NCBI GenBank assembly: GCA_905235575.1
Contig: CAJOLZ010000018.1
Location: 1-54,688 of the forward strand
Direction of reading: 5' to 3'
Length of the DNA stretch: 54,688 bases
Origin: an uncultured Bacteroidaceae bacterium
Lineage (GTDB): Bacteria > Bacteroidota > Bacteroidia > Bacteroidales > Bacteroidaceae
The translations under genes were made by a program, and so were the position numbers. This document shows, one piece after another, positions 35,601 to 44,359 of this stretch (positions are counted from its first letter, which is position 1; every line of letters begins with the position of its first letter). The notes under the pieces were generated by a model. That model was given only the letters and a program-made list of their open reading frames with translations, searched no databases and was not told where the DNA came from.

Positions 35601-38078
35601 ACGGTCGAGCGAGAACGTGTCGGAGGGGCAGTAAAGATACAGGGGAACACTGTCCACCAGATGCTCGTCCTGCATACTCATCAGCGTGAATTTGTCTTCC
35701 CATTCTGCTTTGTTACCATCCACCTGCGCCTCGGCTTTCAGCGAATAGCTGCCCGAGGGCAACGTACTCAGCACTTCGGGAACCGTTGACTTGCCGGCTG
35801 GGATGCGGAAGCGTTTCTCGACGGACTGCCCCTGCAAGGCGGTGAGTGTGCAAACGATCTCACTCTCCACCGGTTGGTCGAGCGCGTCGTAAAGGTTCAG
35901 AAGCCAAGGTTTGATACGTTCTTTATCTATAATCTGAGGGATGAGACCCATGAGGCGAAGCGGTGCAGAACACAGTGGCACCGAGGTTTCGCCCTGTATG
36001 GTTTCGCCCTGCGGACTGAGGACATCTACGTTGAGGCGGAGCAGACGCCCGTAGCGCAACTGCTGGTCGGTGCACTTCACCGGCACAGCCACCTCGAAGC
36101 GTCCCTCGCTGTCGGTCCACACCGTATCGCACATGCCAAAGGTGCTGCCCATGTCGCCCCACCCAAAGCGGCTGCGCATGAAACGGAAATTACCCGTGAC
36201 ACGTGCCTGACTTATGGGGACGTCGCTGTATGTCACGGCACGTCCGGCTATTCTGATTGTGTCGCCCACGGCAAGTGTGCCGAAGCGCACACGCTGGTCC
36301 ATTTCCACGCGGAACGTGGGACGACGATACTCCTCCACCCTGATCCAGTGGAACTGACTGCCCACCCTGATCCGATACGAGCCGGGGAGACCCGATGAGG
36401 GCAGTTGCAGCGAGTCCTGCAACATGCCGAACGCGTCGGTCTTTGCCTCTCGTGTCGCTACGACCTGGTTGTTTGCGTCGAAGAGTGTCAGCGTGTACGA
36501 CCGTCCCTCCACGGTGTGAGCGTCCCAGTCTTTCTGTCGATAGAGGAGCGCCGCCACGTAGATTGTCTGCCCGGGTCGATAGATGGAACGGTCGGTGAAG
36601 ACGCGCAGGTTGAAGACACTGTCGCGGCTCATGTTGTACGTCCGGTGGCTGTTGTTGAAGCTATAGTCCACGGCAGCCTTGTCGTCGCCCCGCGAGAGGC
36701 GCACCGTGAGGTTGCGTTCCGCTTCGGGCAGCTGCAGGTCGATACGGCCATTGGCGTCGGTGGTGAGATGATAGAGCAGGGTCTCGCGGTCGCGTCCCAT
36801 ACGGCTGATGTCCACCGACACGCCGCTCTGCGGTTCACCGCTTTTGGTGTCCACCACGACGAGGCGTGTGCCCTGAATGGGGAAGTTCTGCGAGAAGAAG
36901 TCGAGGCGAGTCACGCTGAAACGCTGCACCACCGGCTGAATGCGCTCCACGCTCATGCCCGGTTTGCCGGTCACCACCACTGCATATCGCCCGTATGCCT
37001 TCGGGGCTCGCCAAGGGATGGAGTCGGTGCATTCCACCTCGGGCTGATGTTTCGCGAAGGTCCATGTCTTGGTCTCCACCAGCCGCCCGTTGCGTCGGAT
37101 GTAGTCGATCTCGTTTTCGGTGGACTTCTGTTCCGTGCCGGGCATGGCATATACCGACCACGTAACGCTGGTCATATTCTGATAGCGGATGCGCAGGAAG
37201 GTCTCCTCCGAGGGTGCGAAGATGTTGTTCATCTGCCACGTCAGCTGAGGTGCCCGCAGCGAGGCCAGCTGGTTTTCGATTTCGGCACGGCAGGGCGCGT
37301 TGGGGTAGCGGCGGAGTGTCTCCTGAAGTAACGATACGGCACGTGTCTTCCAGAGTTCGGGGTCGCCGCTGGAGAGCGATTCAGCCTTGCGCAGATAGAC
37401 CAGCGCACAGGCCGGAAGGTCCTCATATTCAGTGGCCAGACTTTCCAGCGCAGCCTCCAGATTCGCTCCGTTCACGTCTCTTTCCTGCAGCGAGTCAAGG
37501 GTGAGGCGCAAGGCAGCCTCGCGCAACCCGCGTTCCTTATAGAACGATATTATCTCGGCATAGTCTGCCACCGCATACTGGCGACGGGTGGGGCTATCGA
37601 CATCACCGCGCAGGGCCTGCCAAACGACGGAGAGCATGTCACCGTCGAAGACCGCCTCGTCGCGGCCGCGGTTCACCACAGGCACCCATTGTCGCGACTT
37701 GGCCGCGTGCAGTTCCTGCATACGTTGCATGGCCTGGCTGTATAGCCGCGCCGCGTGCGCCACATATTCCTCGCTCGACCACTCCTGAATGCTGTCGGGA
37801 TGGCTCGCCGTTTGTCGTCGCCATGTCTGCGAGCGGTGGGCATTCTGCGCCAGTCGGTGCGCCAGAACAGCGCGATAGATGGCCTTTCCGGTCGAGTCCT
37901 GCTGCTCCTCTATGGCGTGGCGGAGCAGGGCTACGTCGGTGAAGAAACTGTCGGGTGTCACCTCCTCGCGCCGAACCATATCTTCGAGCATGGTGGTCAG
38001 ACGCGTAGAAGCCTTCTGAGCCTGAATGCAAAGGCTCAAGACGAGAAACAAGTATAGGAACGAAATCCGTTTGTGCAT
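32610..38078 (-). CDS. alpha-2-macroglobulin family protein
   Basis: At 1822 residues this is the largest protein in the window. A signal peptide (about 1-20, ending CIQAQ) precedes a helical N-terminal domain and a series of macroglobulin beta domains: MG2-like (SIYRPGQTIYVAALLYRQKD, about 490), bait-region-like stretches, and the A2M domain (DALTSWRLLGFAHSADLMTT, about 1120). An alpha/alpha toroid domain of the thioester type follows (about 1290-1600). The thioester motif CxEQ is absent; the corresponding place reads SLPSLMQPVHRDIL. Bacterial macroglobulins are thought to trap foreign proteases in the periplasm. Without the thioester, trapping would be non-covalent. It stands alone, without the pbpC partner seen in proteobacteria. 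Confidence 0.88.
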   Translation of the reverse strand: MHKRISFLYLFLVLSLCIQAQKASTRLTTMLEDMVRREEVTPDSFFTDVALLRHAIEEQQDSTGKAIYRAVLAHRLAQNAHRSQTWRRQTASHPDSIQEWSSEEYVAHAARLYSQAMQRMQELHAAKSRQWVPVVNRGRDEAVFDGDMLSVVWQALRGDVDSPTRRQYAVADYAEIISFYKERGLREAALRLTLDSLQERDVNGANLEAALESLATEYEDLPACALVYLRKAESLSSGDPELWKTRAVSLLQETLRRYPNAPCRAEIENQLASLRAPQLTWQMNNIFAPSEETFLRIRYQNMTSVTWSVYAMPGTEQKSTENEIDYIRRNGRLVETKTWTFAKHQPEVECTDSIPWRAPKAYGRYAVVVTGKPGMSVERIQPVVQRFSVTRLDFFSQNFPIQGTRLVVVDTKSGEPQSGVSVDISRMGRDRETLLYHLTTDANGRIDLQLPEAERNLTVRLSRGDDKAAVDYSFNNSHRTYNMSRDSVFNLRVFTDRSIYRPGQTIYVAALLYRQKDWDAHTVEGRSYTLTLFDANNQVVATREAKTDAFGMLQDSLQLPSSGLPGSYRIRVGSQFHWIRVEEYRRPTFRVEMDQRVRFGTLAVGDTIRIAGRAVTYSDVPISQARVTGNFRFMRSRFGWGDMGSTFGMCDTVWTDSEGRFEVAVPVKCTDQQLRYGRLLRLNVDVLSPQGETIQGETSVPLCSAPLRLMGLIPQIIDKERIKPWLLNLYDALDQPVESEIVCTLTALQGQSVEKRFRIPAGKSTVPEVLSTLPSGSYSLKAEAQVDGNKAEWEDKFTLMSMQDEHLVDSVPLYLYCPSDTFSLDRPAQVQIGTSLPEAWIHCLMVSESGVSLDTVVHVSDTAFVWTLPYRPEYKQGATLHLATYTRQSFFERHVQLRLQQPDMRLRPHWETFRNRLHPGEHEEWRLSLRCPDGTPAHANVLLSLYDASLDALSPHSLFMNVSRSYRIPSMNIQSSGKRYFNGASLPIELRWQKTRGFEPSFFNHKYFVGPALVKEIMYKTRNSAVRMATSTAQVLAVPTAEEVYDYALASAKVTVETADDVAEAADADEEPTIDPSSVRTNLGELAFFMPCLRTEANGVATIAFTLPDALTSWRLLGFAHSADLMTTGIDETIVAQKELMAELMLPRFLRNGDQAVLTASIRNIGEETQQGKATWQILDAETEKMLASGTVRFSLLVQADTTYSIPFTADSSHPLLVVRWRAESQQTADGEQRYLPVLSHMQHITETKAFSLHGPQRWQTDLGKLFAFDNDHATQRSLTVEYTARPMWLALQSLPSLMQPVHRDILSLTSTFYAGSLAAYIAHKVPTMPEALRQWTEDGSLESPLRKNQELADMLLQETPWVVEADNEKARREHLITLFDDVAQVNRRASLLAAMRTLQQSDGSFSWYPGMKGSPWLTREVAYLLTRLHVMTPDAEPDAATRGASDVLNQAIAYLQSEMSRTVKELKKSKQPAVGLNAMRYLYIVHRSGHTLAGSARDDANYLVSLLRKDATQMQGEMRALAAIVLHLSGEQRQARSLMETFHTLLRHPDGAYLAYPSGSFTSIDRKLQIHVQLMEAIALIEPEQTDLLASMQEWLLQQKRTQEWERPAETANAVYALMQGETEWQNDPSIDVISLRDGRKSVILTSPETALGYLRTRVDISRTAREITIQKTSPSTSWGAVYAQYQIPGSMAEAQQEGLNIRRDIDADALRTGSRVHVRYTITADRDYEFVRLAAPRVAAAEPASQLSGSRWQGGLGYYCAVHDASTEYFFDHMPRGTYVIEEDWLISRPGTYQLSPATLGCLYAPEFQAHTAGSFLKTK

Positions 38079-38208
38079 GCCAGTCTTTTATTTTGTACGA
38101 AATGTCGCTGCAAAACTACGCAAAACAAACGACAGACACACCACACCCCGCGTTAATTGTTCTTAAATCCCAAGGAGCGGTTCAAGTTAAAACTTATAAA
38201 CAAAGTGT

Positions 38209-38288
38209 CGCACTGCGGTGCGACGTTTGACGCACCGTGTTGCGACAGCCTGCGCACCGTGTTGCGACGCCCGTCGCAGCACGGTGCG
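38209..38288. repeat. 80-bp palindromic array, copy 8 (four units)
   Basis: Units lie at 38209, 38231, 38253 and 38275 with linkers ACGTTTGA, ACAGCCTG and ACGCCCGT. Units 2 and 3 are identical (CGCACCGTGTTGCG). T7 follows. It lies 38 bp past the ridA stop and upstream of the macroglobulin gene. Confidence 0.92.
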
Positions 38289-38326
38289 TTTTTTTACCCT
38301 AATCGGTCACTCGGATTAAGGCTTGC

Positions 38327-38701
38327 TCAGAGTGAGGCGATGACCTCAATCTCCACCAGCGCAGCCTTGGGCAGGTCTTTCACAGCCACGGCACAACGGG
38401 CTGGGAAGGGGGCGGCGAAGAACTGGGCGTACACCTCGTTCATGGCCGCAAAGTCACCCATGTCGGCCAGGAACACGGTAGTCTTTGCCACGTGGGCAAG
38501 GTCGGTTCCTGCGGCCTGCAGGATGCTGCTGACGTTGGTGAGCGACTGGCGGGTCTGCTCCTTGATGCCGCCTTGGGGGAACTGTCCCGTGGCAGGGTCG
38601 ATGGGGAGCTGTCCGCTTACGAAGACAAGGCCATTGGCCACGATGGCCTGGCTGTAGGGCCCGATGGCTGCGGGCGCATTTTCTGAATGAACGGATTTCA
38701 T
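38327..38701 (-). CDS. ridA: RidA family reactive intermediate deaminase
   Basis: This 124-residue trimeric enzyme hydrolyses reactive enamine/imine intermediates released by PLP enzymes. The key arginine is in FPARCAVAVKDLP, the C-terminal glutamate in ALVEIEVIAS, and IGPYSQAIVANGLVFVSGQL is the family's N-terminal signature. Length is usual. It follows pepD by 23 bp on the same strand, as the last gene of the flippase-pepD-ridA unit. Confidence 0.95.
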   Translation of the reverse strand: MKSVHSENAPAAIGPYSQAIVANGLVFVSGQLPIDPATGQFPQGGIKEQTRQSLTNVSSILQAAGTDLAHVAKTTVFLADMGDFAAMNEVYAQFFAAPFPARCAVAVKDLPKAALVEIEVIASL

Positions 38702-38724
38702 ATCTGTAATCGTAAATTAAATGT

Positions 38725-40182
38725 TTATGCTTTGACGGGAATCTCCTTGAGAAGAGCTTTCAGGAAGGTCCAGAACTTGGCCACCGAGGGGATGCTGCAG
38801 CGCTCGTCGGTCGTGTGGGGACTGCGAAGAGTGGGTCCGAAGCTGACGAGATCCATCTTGGGATATACGCCGCCGATGATGCTGCATTCGAGGCCTGCGT
38901 GACACACCTGCACCACCGCATCTTCGCCAAAGAGGTTCTTATAGACCTGCACCATGGTGGCAGTGATGGGGCTGTCGAAGTTGGGCTGCCATGCACCGTA
39001 CTGGCCGCCGTATTCCACCTTCATGCCGGCCATCGAGAAACATGCCTCCTGCATCTCCTGGATGTACTCCGTCATCGTCTCGCTGGAGCTGCGGGCCAGT
39101 ATGAGCACCGATGCCTTTCCGTCGGCAATATCGACGATGCCCAGGTTGCTGCTGGTCTCCACCACCGACGGGATGGACGGTATGTTGCGCAGTACGCCGT
39201 CGTGACAGGCCAGCAGGGCGCAGACAATGTTGTCCTGTATCTCGGCAGGCACCACACCGGCAGGCTTCTCTGCAGCAGCCAGTTCGATGGAGATGCCCTC
39301 TTCCACACCGCGATATTCCTCGGCAAACGTCTCCTGGCAGTAGGCAGCCAGGTCGTGAAGGTCGTCCAGATTCTCCTTCGGGAGCGTAATCACCACAGTG
39401 GCAGTGCGCGGAATGGCGTTGCGCATGTTACCGCCCTTCCACGAGACGAGGCAGGCATCGTCGTCAAGAATGGCCTGACGCACGAAACGTGCCATCAGCT
39501 TGTTGGCATTGGCGCGACCCTCGTTTATCTCCAGTCCGCTATGTCCGCCGCGCAGGTTCTTTATGCTCACCTGCACTGCAACATCGTCGTCCTCAGGTGC
39601 TTCCTCGCGATACTGCATCGATGCGGTGATGTTCACACCACCCGCACTGCCGATGACAAATTCGCCCATCGTCTCGTTGTCGATGTTCAGCAGAATGTCT
39701 CCCTTCAGCGTGTCGGCGGAGAGGTTGCTGACACCATACATACCGGTCTCTTCGTCGGCCGTGATGAGTGCTTCCAGCGGACCGTGCTCAATGTCGTTAC
39801 TCTCGAAGACCGCCATGATGGAGGCCACACCCATGCCGTCGTCCGAACCTAACGTGGTGCCACGTGCCTTCACCCACTCACCGTCGATGTAAGTCTCGAT
39901 GGGGTCTTTCTCAAAGTCGTGCGTGCTTTCGTCCACCTTCTGCGGCACCATGTCCATGTGTGCCTGCAGGACGGCTGTCTGACGGTTCTCCATGCCGGGC
40001 GTGGCAGGTTTGCGCATCACGATGTTCTCTGCGTTGTCCTTGAAAGCCTCTATGCCATGTTCCTCTGCCCAGGAGAGCAGAAACTGCTGAATCTTTTCGA
40101 GATGTCCGCTGGGGCGCGGTACTTGTGTCAGCAGATAGAAATTCCGCCAGATGATTTGCGGATCGAGTTCCTTGATAGTCAT
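38725..40182 (-). CDS. pepD: beta-Ala-His / aminoacyl-histidine dipeptidase (M20)
   Basis: A 485-residue dizinc peptidase of the M20C (PepD) family that cleaves Xaa-His and other dipeptides in the cytoplasm. Seen are the zinc-site LQAHMDMVPQK (H75, D77), TTLGSDDGMGVA (about 113-124), the catalytic pair ADEETGMYG (about 141-149), and the C-terminal IIGGVYPKMDLVSFGP with SPHTTDERCSI. Length is standard. It is 21 bp downstream of the flippase-like gene, and ridA follows. Confidence 0.94.
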   Translation of the reverse strand: MTIKELDPQIIWRNFYLLTQVPRPSGHLEKIQQFLLSWAEEHGIEAFKDNAENIVMRKPATPGMENRQTAVLQAHMDMVPQKVDESTHDFEKDPIETYIDGEWVKARGTTLGSDDGMGVASIMAVFESNDIEHGPLEALITADEETGMYGVSNLSADTLKGDILLNIDNETMGEFVIGSAGGVNITASMQYREEAPEDDDVAVQVSIKNLRGGHSGLEINEGRANANKLMARFVRQAILDDDACLVSWKGGNMRNAIPRTATVVITLPKENLDDLHDLAAYCQETFAEEYRGVEEGISIELAAAEKPAGVVPAEIQDNIVCALLACHDGVLRNIPSIPSVVETSSNLGIVDIADGKASVLILARSSSETMTEYIQEMQEACFSMAGMKVEYGGQYGAWQPNFDSPITATMVQVYKNLFGEDAVVQVCHAGLECSIIGGVYPKMDLVSFGPTLRSPHTTDERCSIPSVAKFWTFLKALLKEIPVKA

Positions 40183-40203
40183 AATGTTGTTATTTTTAAT
40201 GGT

Positions 40204-41202
40204 TTATTGTTTGTTATATGTCGTGATGCGCTTCGTGAAGGCCAGCACTGCAAGTGCATAGAAACCGAGAACCACCATGAGCAGCGTCTGCAACGTGTGG
40301 ACCACGAGCACAAACATGGCAGCATCGGCAGCTGCAACACCATAGAGCACCAGCACCGTCTTCACGGCGAAATGCCACGGACCGGCACCGTTCGGCGTAG
40401 GCACCAGCACGGCAAAGCAACCCACCACGAACGCCACCAGTGCAGCCACGGCACCCAGATGTTCCGTATAGTCGAAGCAATAGAAAGTGAGATAGAAATG
40501 CAAGTAATAAGAGATCCAGATGCCCACCGTATAGCATCCGAAGAGAAGTGGACGACGCAGACGGCGCACCGACATCATGCCGGCAGCGAAATCGGCCATC
40601 ACACCTCGGGTGCGCGAAAAGACATCCACACGGTGCAGCATCAAATACCCCGCGACGACGAGCACAAGCAGACAGATGCCCGTGACGAGGTATCCCGTGG
40701 AGGTGAAGCCGCGCAGGAAGTCGCCCAACGAGAAACCCGTCTCGGCAAAGAAACGCATGAAGAACGGTATCTGGGCCAGCAGGGTAAAGAGCGAGAAGAG
40801 AAAGACGAAACTCATGTCCACGATGCGCTCGGTGACGACTGCGCCCACGGAACGTCCGAAATTGGTTCCCTCATAGCGCGAGAGCACGCCGCAACGCAAC
40901 ACCTCGCCCAAACGGGGCACCAGCAGACTGCTGGCATAGGAGAGGAAGACGGCGTTGATGCAAGTGTGCGTACGGGGATGCTCGCCCAGCGGTTCCAGTG
41001 CCTGACGCCAACGCAGGGCACGGAAGACCTGTGCCGAGATACCGAAAGGAAAACTGAGCAACATCCAGCCCCAACGGACATCGCCGCGAAGGGTGCCCAC
41101 GAATTCGTCCCAGGTAAAGCCACGGTACATCCACCACAGGATGGCACCCGCCAGCAACAGCGGCAACGCCACCTTGACCATTATGTTGAACGTCTTTCTC
41201 AT
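40204..41202 (-). CDS. lysylphosphatidylglycerol synthase TM region / UPF0104 flippase-like protein
   Basis: A 332-residue polytopic inner-membrane protein with about eight membrane spans, beginning with IMVKVALPLLLAGAILWWMY. Family motifs include SAQVFRALRWRQAL, SLLVPRLGEVLRCGVLSRYE, VGAVVTERIVDM and the conserved LVPTPNGAGPWHFA near the C-terminus. It lacks the aminoacyl transferase domain of MprF, so only the transport-like part is present. Its substrate, perhaps a lipid or glycan intermediate, is not known. The ATG at 41202 is preferred to a longer reading that would overlap the divergent rsmA promoter. Confidence 0.85.
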   Translation of the reverse strand: MRKTFNIMVKVALPLLLAGAILWWMYRGFTWDEFVGTLRGDVRWGWMLLSFPFGISAQVFRALRWRQALEPLGEHPRTHTCINAVFLSYASSLLVPRLGEVLRCGVLSRYEGTNFGRSVGAVVTERIVDMSFVFLFSLFTLLAQIPFFMRFFAETGFSLGDFLRGFTSTGYLVTGICLLVLVVAGYLMLHRVDVFSRTRGVMADFAAGMMSVRRLRRPLLFGCYTVGIWISYYLHFYLTFYCFDYTEHLGAVAALVAFVVGCFAVLVPTPNGAGPWHFAVKTVLVLYGVAAADAAMFVLVVHTLQTLLMVVLGFYALAVLAFTKRITTYNKQ

Positions 41203-41294
41203 CACACTGCATGGACAAGGAAGAACCGACACACCGCCGCTGCATTTCAACCGAGATGTTTTAACAACCCACGGCGAAGATATGGGAGCAAGGC

Positions 41295-41326
41295 TTTGCT
41301 TTTCCGGTTTCCTTTCCGTATCTTTG
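41295..41326 (+). promoter_or_regulatory. promoter of rsmA
   Basis: TTTG (41295-41298), 20 bp, then TATCTTTG (41319-41326): an exact Bacteroidetes promoter, 30 bp before the ATG. Confidence 0.8.
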
Positions 41327-41356
41327 CAGGACAAAAATACGAAATTATCAGAAAAC

Positions 41357-42169
41357 ATGCGACTTGTAAGGCCAAAAAAGTTCCTCGGTCAGCATTTCTT
41401 AACAGACCTTAACATCGCCCGCGACATCGCCGACACCGTGGACGCATGCCCTGCGATACCCATCCTCGAAGTCGGGCCCGGCATGGGAGTGCTCACACAG
41501 TTTCTCGCCTCCAAGGAGCGCCGGCTGCGCGTGGTAGAGCTCGACCGCGAGTCCGTGGCATACCTCCGCGAGCACTTCCCCACCCTCGGCGAAGACATCA
41601 TCGAGGACGATTTTCTGCGCATGCACCTCGACGAGACATTCGACGGAGAACCCTTCGTCCTCACCGGCAACTACCCCTACAATATCAGCAGCCAGATATT
41701 CTTCAAGATGTTGGAGTACAAGGACTTCATCCCATGCTGCACCGGCATGATACAGAAAGAGGTGGCCGAACGGATGGCAGCCCGACCAGGCACGAAAGCC
41801 TACGGCATACTGAGCGTACTCGTGCAGGCATGGTACAGCGTGGAATATCTCTTCACCGTCCACGAGCACGTCTTCAATCCGCCCCCCAAAGTGAAAAGCG
41901 CCGTGATTCGGCTCACACGCAACACCACCCGGCAACTGGGATGCGACGAACGACTCTTCCGGCGACTGGTGAAAACCACCTTCAACCAGCGGCGCAAGAC
42001 TCTCCGAAACAACATCCGACCGCTGCTCGCAGCACTCGACGCCGAACGTGGCACATGCGACCACACAAGCCTGCTCGCCGATGATATCTTCGATCTGCGA
42101 CCCGAGCGCCTCAGTGTTGATGACTTCGTACGACTCACCAACCGCATAGAACAGGACTATAAGGCATAA
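41357..42169 (+). CDS. rsmA: 16S rRNA dimethyladenosine transferase
   Basis: This 270-residue methyltransferase (KsgA) dimethylates A1518 and A1519 of 16S rRNA. Motifs seen are KKFLGQHFL (7-15), ILEVGPGMGVLTQFL (36-50), the catalytic NYPYNISSQIFF (family NLPYNI, here with Y for L), and FNPPPKVKSAVIRL. The start at 41357 fits the promoter; a longer reading would run into the opposite flippase gene. It ends 14 bp before a run of nine G. It is a single gene, divergent from the flippase-pepD-ridA unit. Confidence 0.95.
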   Translation: MRLVRPKKFLGQHFLTDLNIARDIADTVDACPAIPILEVGPGMGVLTQFLASKERRLRVVELDRESVAYLREHFPTLGEDIIEDDFLRMHLDETFDGEPFVLTGNYPYNISSQIFFKMLEYKDFIPCCTGMIQKEVAERMAARPGTKAYGILSVLVQAWYSVEYLFTVHEHVFNPPPKVKSAVIRLTRNTTRQLGCDERLFRRLVKTTFNQRRKTLRNNIRPLLAALDAERGTCDHTSLLADDIFDLRPERLSVDDFVRLTNRIEQDYKA

Positions 42170-42232
42170 GTACGACAACAGCGGGGGGGGGAAGAAGGAC
42201 AAGTATGTGTTTGCACTCGTTTTTCCACATAA

Positions 42233-42316
42233 TGTCATTCTGAGTGCCCACCGGGCCGAAGAATCTTTTCCTATGGGAGTCCTGCGAGAGATTCTTCGCT
42301 TCGCTCTGAATGACAG
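42233..42316. repeat. 84-bp inverted-repeat element (TGTCATTC...GAATGACA)
   Basis: TGTCATTCTGAG (42233-42244) is inverted at the right end (CTCTGAATGACAG, 42304-42316), and inside it AAGAATCT and AGATTCTT form a second inverted pair. This resembles a widely distributed bacterial intergenic repeat with CTTCGCT...GAATGACA ends. There is no coding content. Confidence 0.65.
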
Positions 42317-42360
42317 AAAGTATCAGCTCGACAAAACACACTTCACACCCCCACAAAAAA

Positions 42361-42440
42361 CGCACTGCAGTGCGACACGTGTCGCAGCACGCTGCGACAG
42401 GCAACGCACCGTGGAGCGACATACGTCGCAGCACGGTGCG
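42361..42440. repeat. 80-bp palindromic array, copy 9 (four units)
   Basis: Units lie at 42361, 42383, 42405 and 42427. The first, CGCACTGCAGTGCG, is a perfect palindrome. Linkers are ACACGTGT, ACAGGCAA and ACATACGT. A6 precedes it and TTT follows. It lies between the convergent rsmA and tlpA-like genes. Confidence 0.92.
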
Positions 42441-42525
42441 TTTCAACCCGAAACGGTCATCAGGCAAAAAAATCCGCTCCCTTTCCTTTTGCGGAGAGAG
42501 AGCGGAGTGTATGAGAGGGCGTTTC

Positions 42526-43572
42526 TTATTCGCCGAAAAGTTCGTCGAGCAGGGTGTAGAAGGCGGGGTCTTCGCCTACGACGGTCTTGTATATCTTGCC
42601 TTCGGGGTCAACGATAATCTTCGTGGGGAAACCCTGAATGCCGTACAGTTCGGGCACGTCGCCGTCTTCGGGGTTATAGACGTGGAGCCAGGGCAGTTCG
42701 TTCTCGGCCACAGCCTTGCGCCATGCCTCGTCGGTGTCGCTGCAGTCAATGCCCAGAATCTCGAATTTGCCTTTGTACTTCTGGTAGTATTCCTTCATCT
42801 GAGGTATTCCCTTGATGCACCATCCGCACCACGAGCCCCAGAAGTCGAGAATGACGTACTTGCCACGCAGCGACGAGAGGGAGAGGGGATTTCCGTTCAG
42901 GTCGTTGAGCGTAAAGTCGGGCACTTCGCGTCCCTCAGCCTGCAGTTCCTTGGCCTTCGACTGCTCCTCGATCTGCTCCTTCATTGCGTTCACATTGTCA
43001 TCGATATATTCCTTCATGCGGCCGTTCTTAACCTTGTCGGAGAGCAGTCCGAGGAAGGTGTCGAGGCTGTCGGGGGCCACACCACCCAGGATGGGCGGCA
43101 GCAGTGCACCGGCGGCTTCGCTGTTGGGGTGTTCGCGCACGTAGTTCATAATCTGCTCCGTTGCGTTCTCCTGGGTTGCCTCCTTGAGCATCTTCATGAG
43201 TTCGTCGAATTCCTTGTAGAATGTCGAACCGCCGATGACGTAGTCGCCAGTCATGTCGCCAGTCAGTTCGGCCTTTTCGCCGGGCACTGCCAGCAGCATC
43301 ACAGCGGCCTTCTCGGGCTGAACGATGTAGATGGGGTGCGGTTTCTCCACCTCGGCCGAGTAGGTGAAGTGTCCGTCGGTGACGATGAGTGTGTCGGGAT
43401 AGTCGTTGCCGGTGCCATAGACCACCAGTGTGTCGCCGGTGTTCTCCATATTGCCCACCACCGTAACTTTCTTGTCGGAGCACGAGGTCAGCGCTGCCGC
43501 TGTCAGCAGTAGGAGGGCGCAAGTGCCAGCCATGTTCTTCGCAGTGCGAAGATTGGATGAAATTTTTCTCAT
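42526..43572 (-). CDS. TlpA-like thiol-disulfide oxidoreductase lipoprotein
   Basis: This 348-residue lipoprotein carries an N-terminal DUF4369-like beta domain (about 35-125) and a C-terminal thioredoxin fold. The lipobox is ALTSC with C31 as the lipid site. The active site is WCGWC (C249, C252) in LDFWGSWCGWCIKG; GFPTKIIVD holds the cis-proline. It should reduce or rearrange disulfides in the periplasm, on an unknown client. A minus-strand -7 box TAATTTTG is at 43610-43617. An alternative start is the methionine at codon 14. It is a single gene, divergent from the dipeptidase. Confidence 0.88.
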   Translation of the reverse strand: MRKISSNLRTAKNMAGTCALLLLTAAALTSCSDKKVTVVGNMENTGDTLVVYGTGNDYPDTLIVTDGHFTYSAEVEKPHPIYIVQPEKAAVMLLAVPGEKAELTGDMTGDYVIGGSTFYKEFDELMKMLKEATQENATEQIMNYVREHPNSEAAGALLPPILGGVAPDSLDTFLGLLSDKVKNGRMKEYIDDNVNAMKEQIEEQSKAKELQAEGREVPDFTLNDLNGNPLSLSSLRGKYVILDFWGSWCGWCIKGIPQMKEYYQKYKGKFEILGIDCSDTDEAWRKAVAENELPWLHVYNPEDGDVPELYGIQGFPTKIIVDPEGKIYKTVVGEDPAFYTLLDELFGE

Positions 43573-43687
43573 AGTTTCTTTTTTTTGAGTTAGTTATGAC
43601 TTCTGCGTGCAAAATTACGCAAAAGATTTCATAAAACAATCCTGCGCATCGAATAATTATGTAATTTTGTGTGTAAAAAATGCGATT

Positions 43688-44359
43688 ATGAGGTTTCTGA
43701 GGCTTCTTTTTCTGCCGATTCTGCTGCCTGCCGTTTGTCAGGCACAGACCAGCGCCACGGCTCGCGAGATGGCGCGCCAGGGTTTCGTGGACATTCTCAG
43801 TCAGGACTCCACCATTCAGGTGAGCCTCATGTATAGCCGTGCCGACAACTTCACGGGGCGTGTGCTCTATACCGACCTGCGCGAGGCCTATCTCCATCCG
43901 AAGGCTGCGCGCGCCTTGGCCCGTGCCCAGCAACTGTTGCGCGAGCAGCACCCCGAGCTCTCGCTGAAGGTCTATGACGCCGCACGCCCCATGAGCATTC
44001 AGCAGAAGATGTGGGACACGGTGAAGGGCACCGCGCAGCAGAACTATGTGAGCAATCCGCGCAACGGAGGTGGGCTGCACAACTACGGCATGGCGGTGGA
44101 CATCACCCTCTGCGACGCGCTCACAGGCGATACGCTCGACATGGGAACCGTGGTGGACCATCTGGGACCCGAGGCGCACATCGATGCCGAGGAAGACCTC
44201 GTGCGTCGCGGAACCATCAGTGCCGAGGCGCTGCGCAACCGGTTGTTGCTGCGCCAGGTGATGAAGCAGGCGGGCTTCACGCCCCTGCGCACCGAGTGGT
44301 GGCACTTCAACCTCATCACCCGTGCCGAGGCGCGTGCTCACTACAAGGTGATTCGCTGA
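43688..44359 (+). CDS. VanX-type D-alanyl-D-alanine dipeptidase (M15D)
   Basis: A 223-residue exported zinc peptidase. A signal peptide (about 1-19, ending VCQAQ) precedes the M15 domain. The zinc ligands are H131 and D138 in LHNYGMAVDIT and the final histidine in TEWWHFNL, where the glutamate is the catalytic base; VYDAARPMSIQ carries the conserved arginine. Family members cleave D-Ala-D-Ala; when exported, as here, a role in peptidoglycan dipeptide recycling is likelier than vancomycin resistance. No vanH/vanA genes are near. The -7 box TAATTTTG (43661-43668) lies 19 bp before the ATG. Confidence 0.9.
   Translation: MRFLRLLFLPILLPAVCQAQTSATAREMARQGFVDILSQDSTIQVSLMYSRADNFTGRVLYTDLREAYLHPKAARALARAQQLLREQHPELSLKVYDAARPMSIQQKMWDTVKGTAQQNYVSNPRNGGGLHNYGMAVDITLCDALTGDTLDMGTVVDHLGPEAHIDAEEDLVRRGTISAEALRNRLLLRQVMKQAGFTPLRTEWWHFNLITRAEARAHYKVIR

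Noticed and set aside
38815..39852. 345-codon open frame on the plus strand
   Set aside because: It is antisense to pepD and has no domain, signal or ribosome-binding evidence.
43688..44359. Vancomycin resistance gene
   Set aside because: The protein is VanX-like in its zinc site, but it has a signal peptide and no vanH, vanA or regulator nearby, so a peptidoglycan-processing role is likelier.
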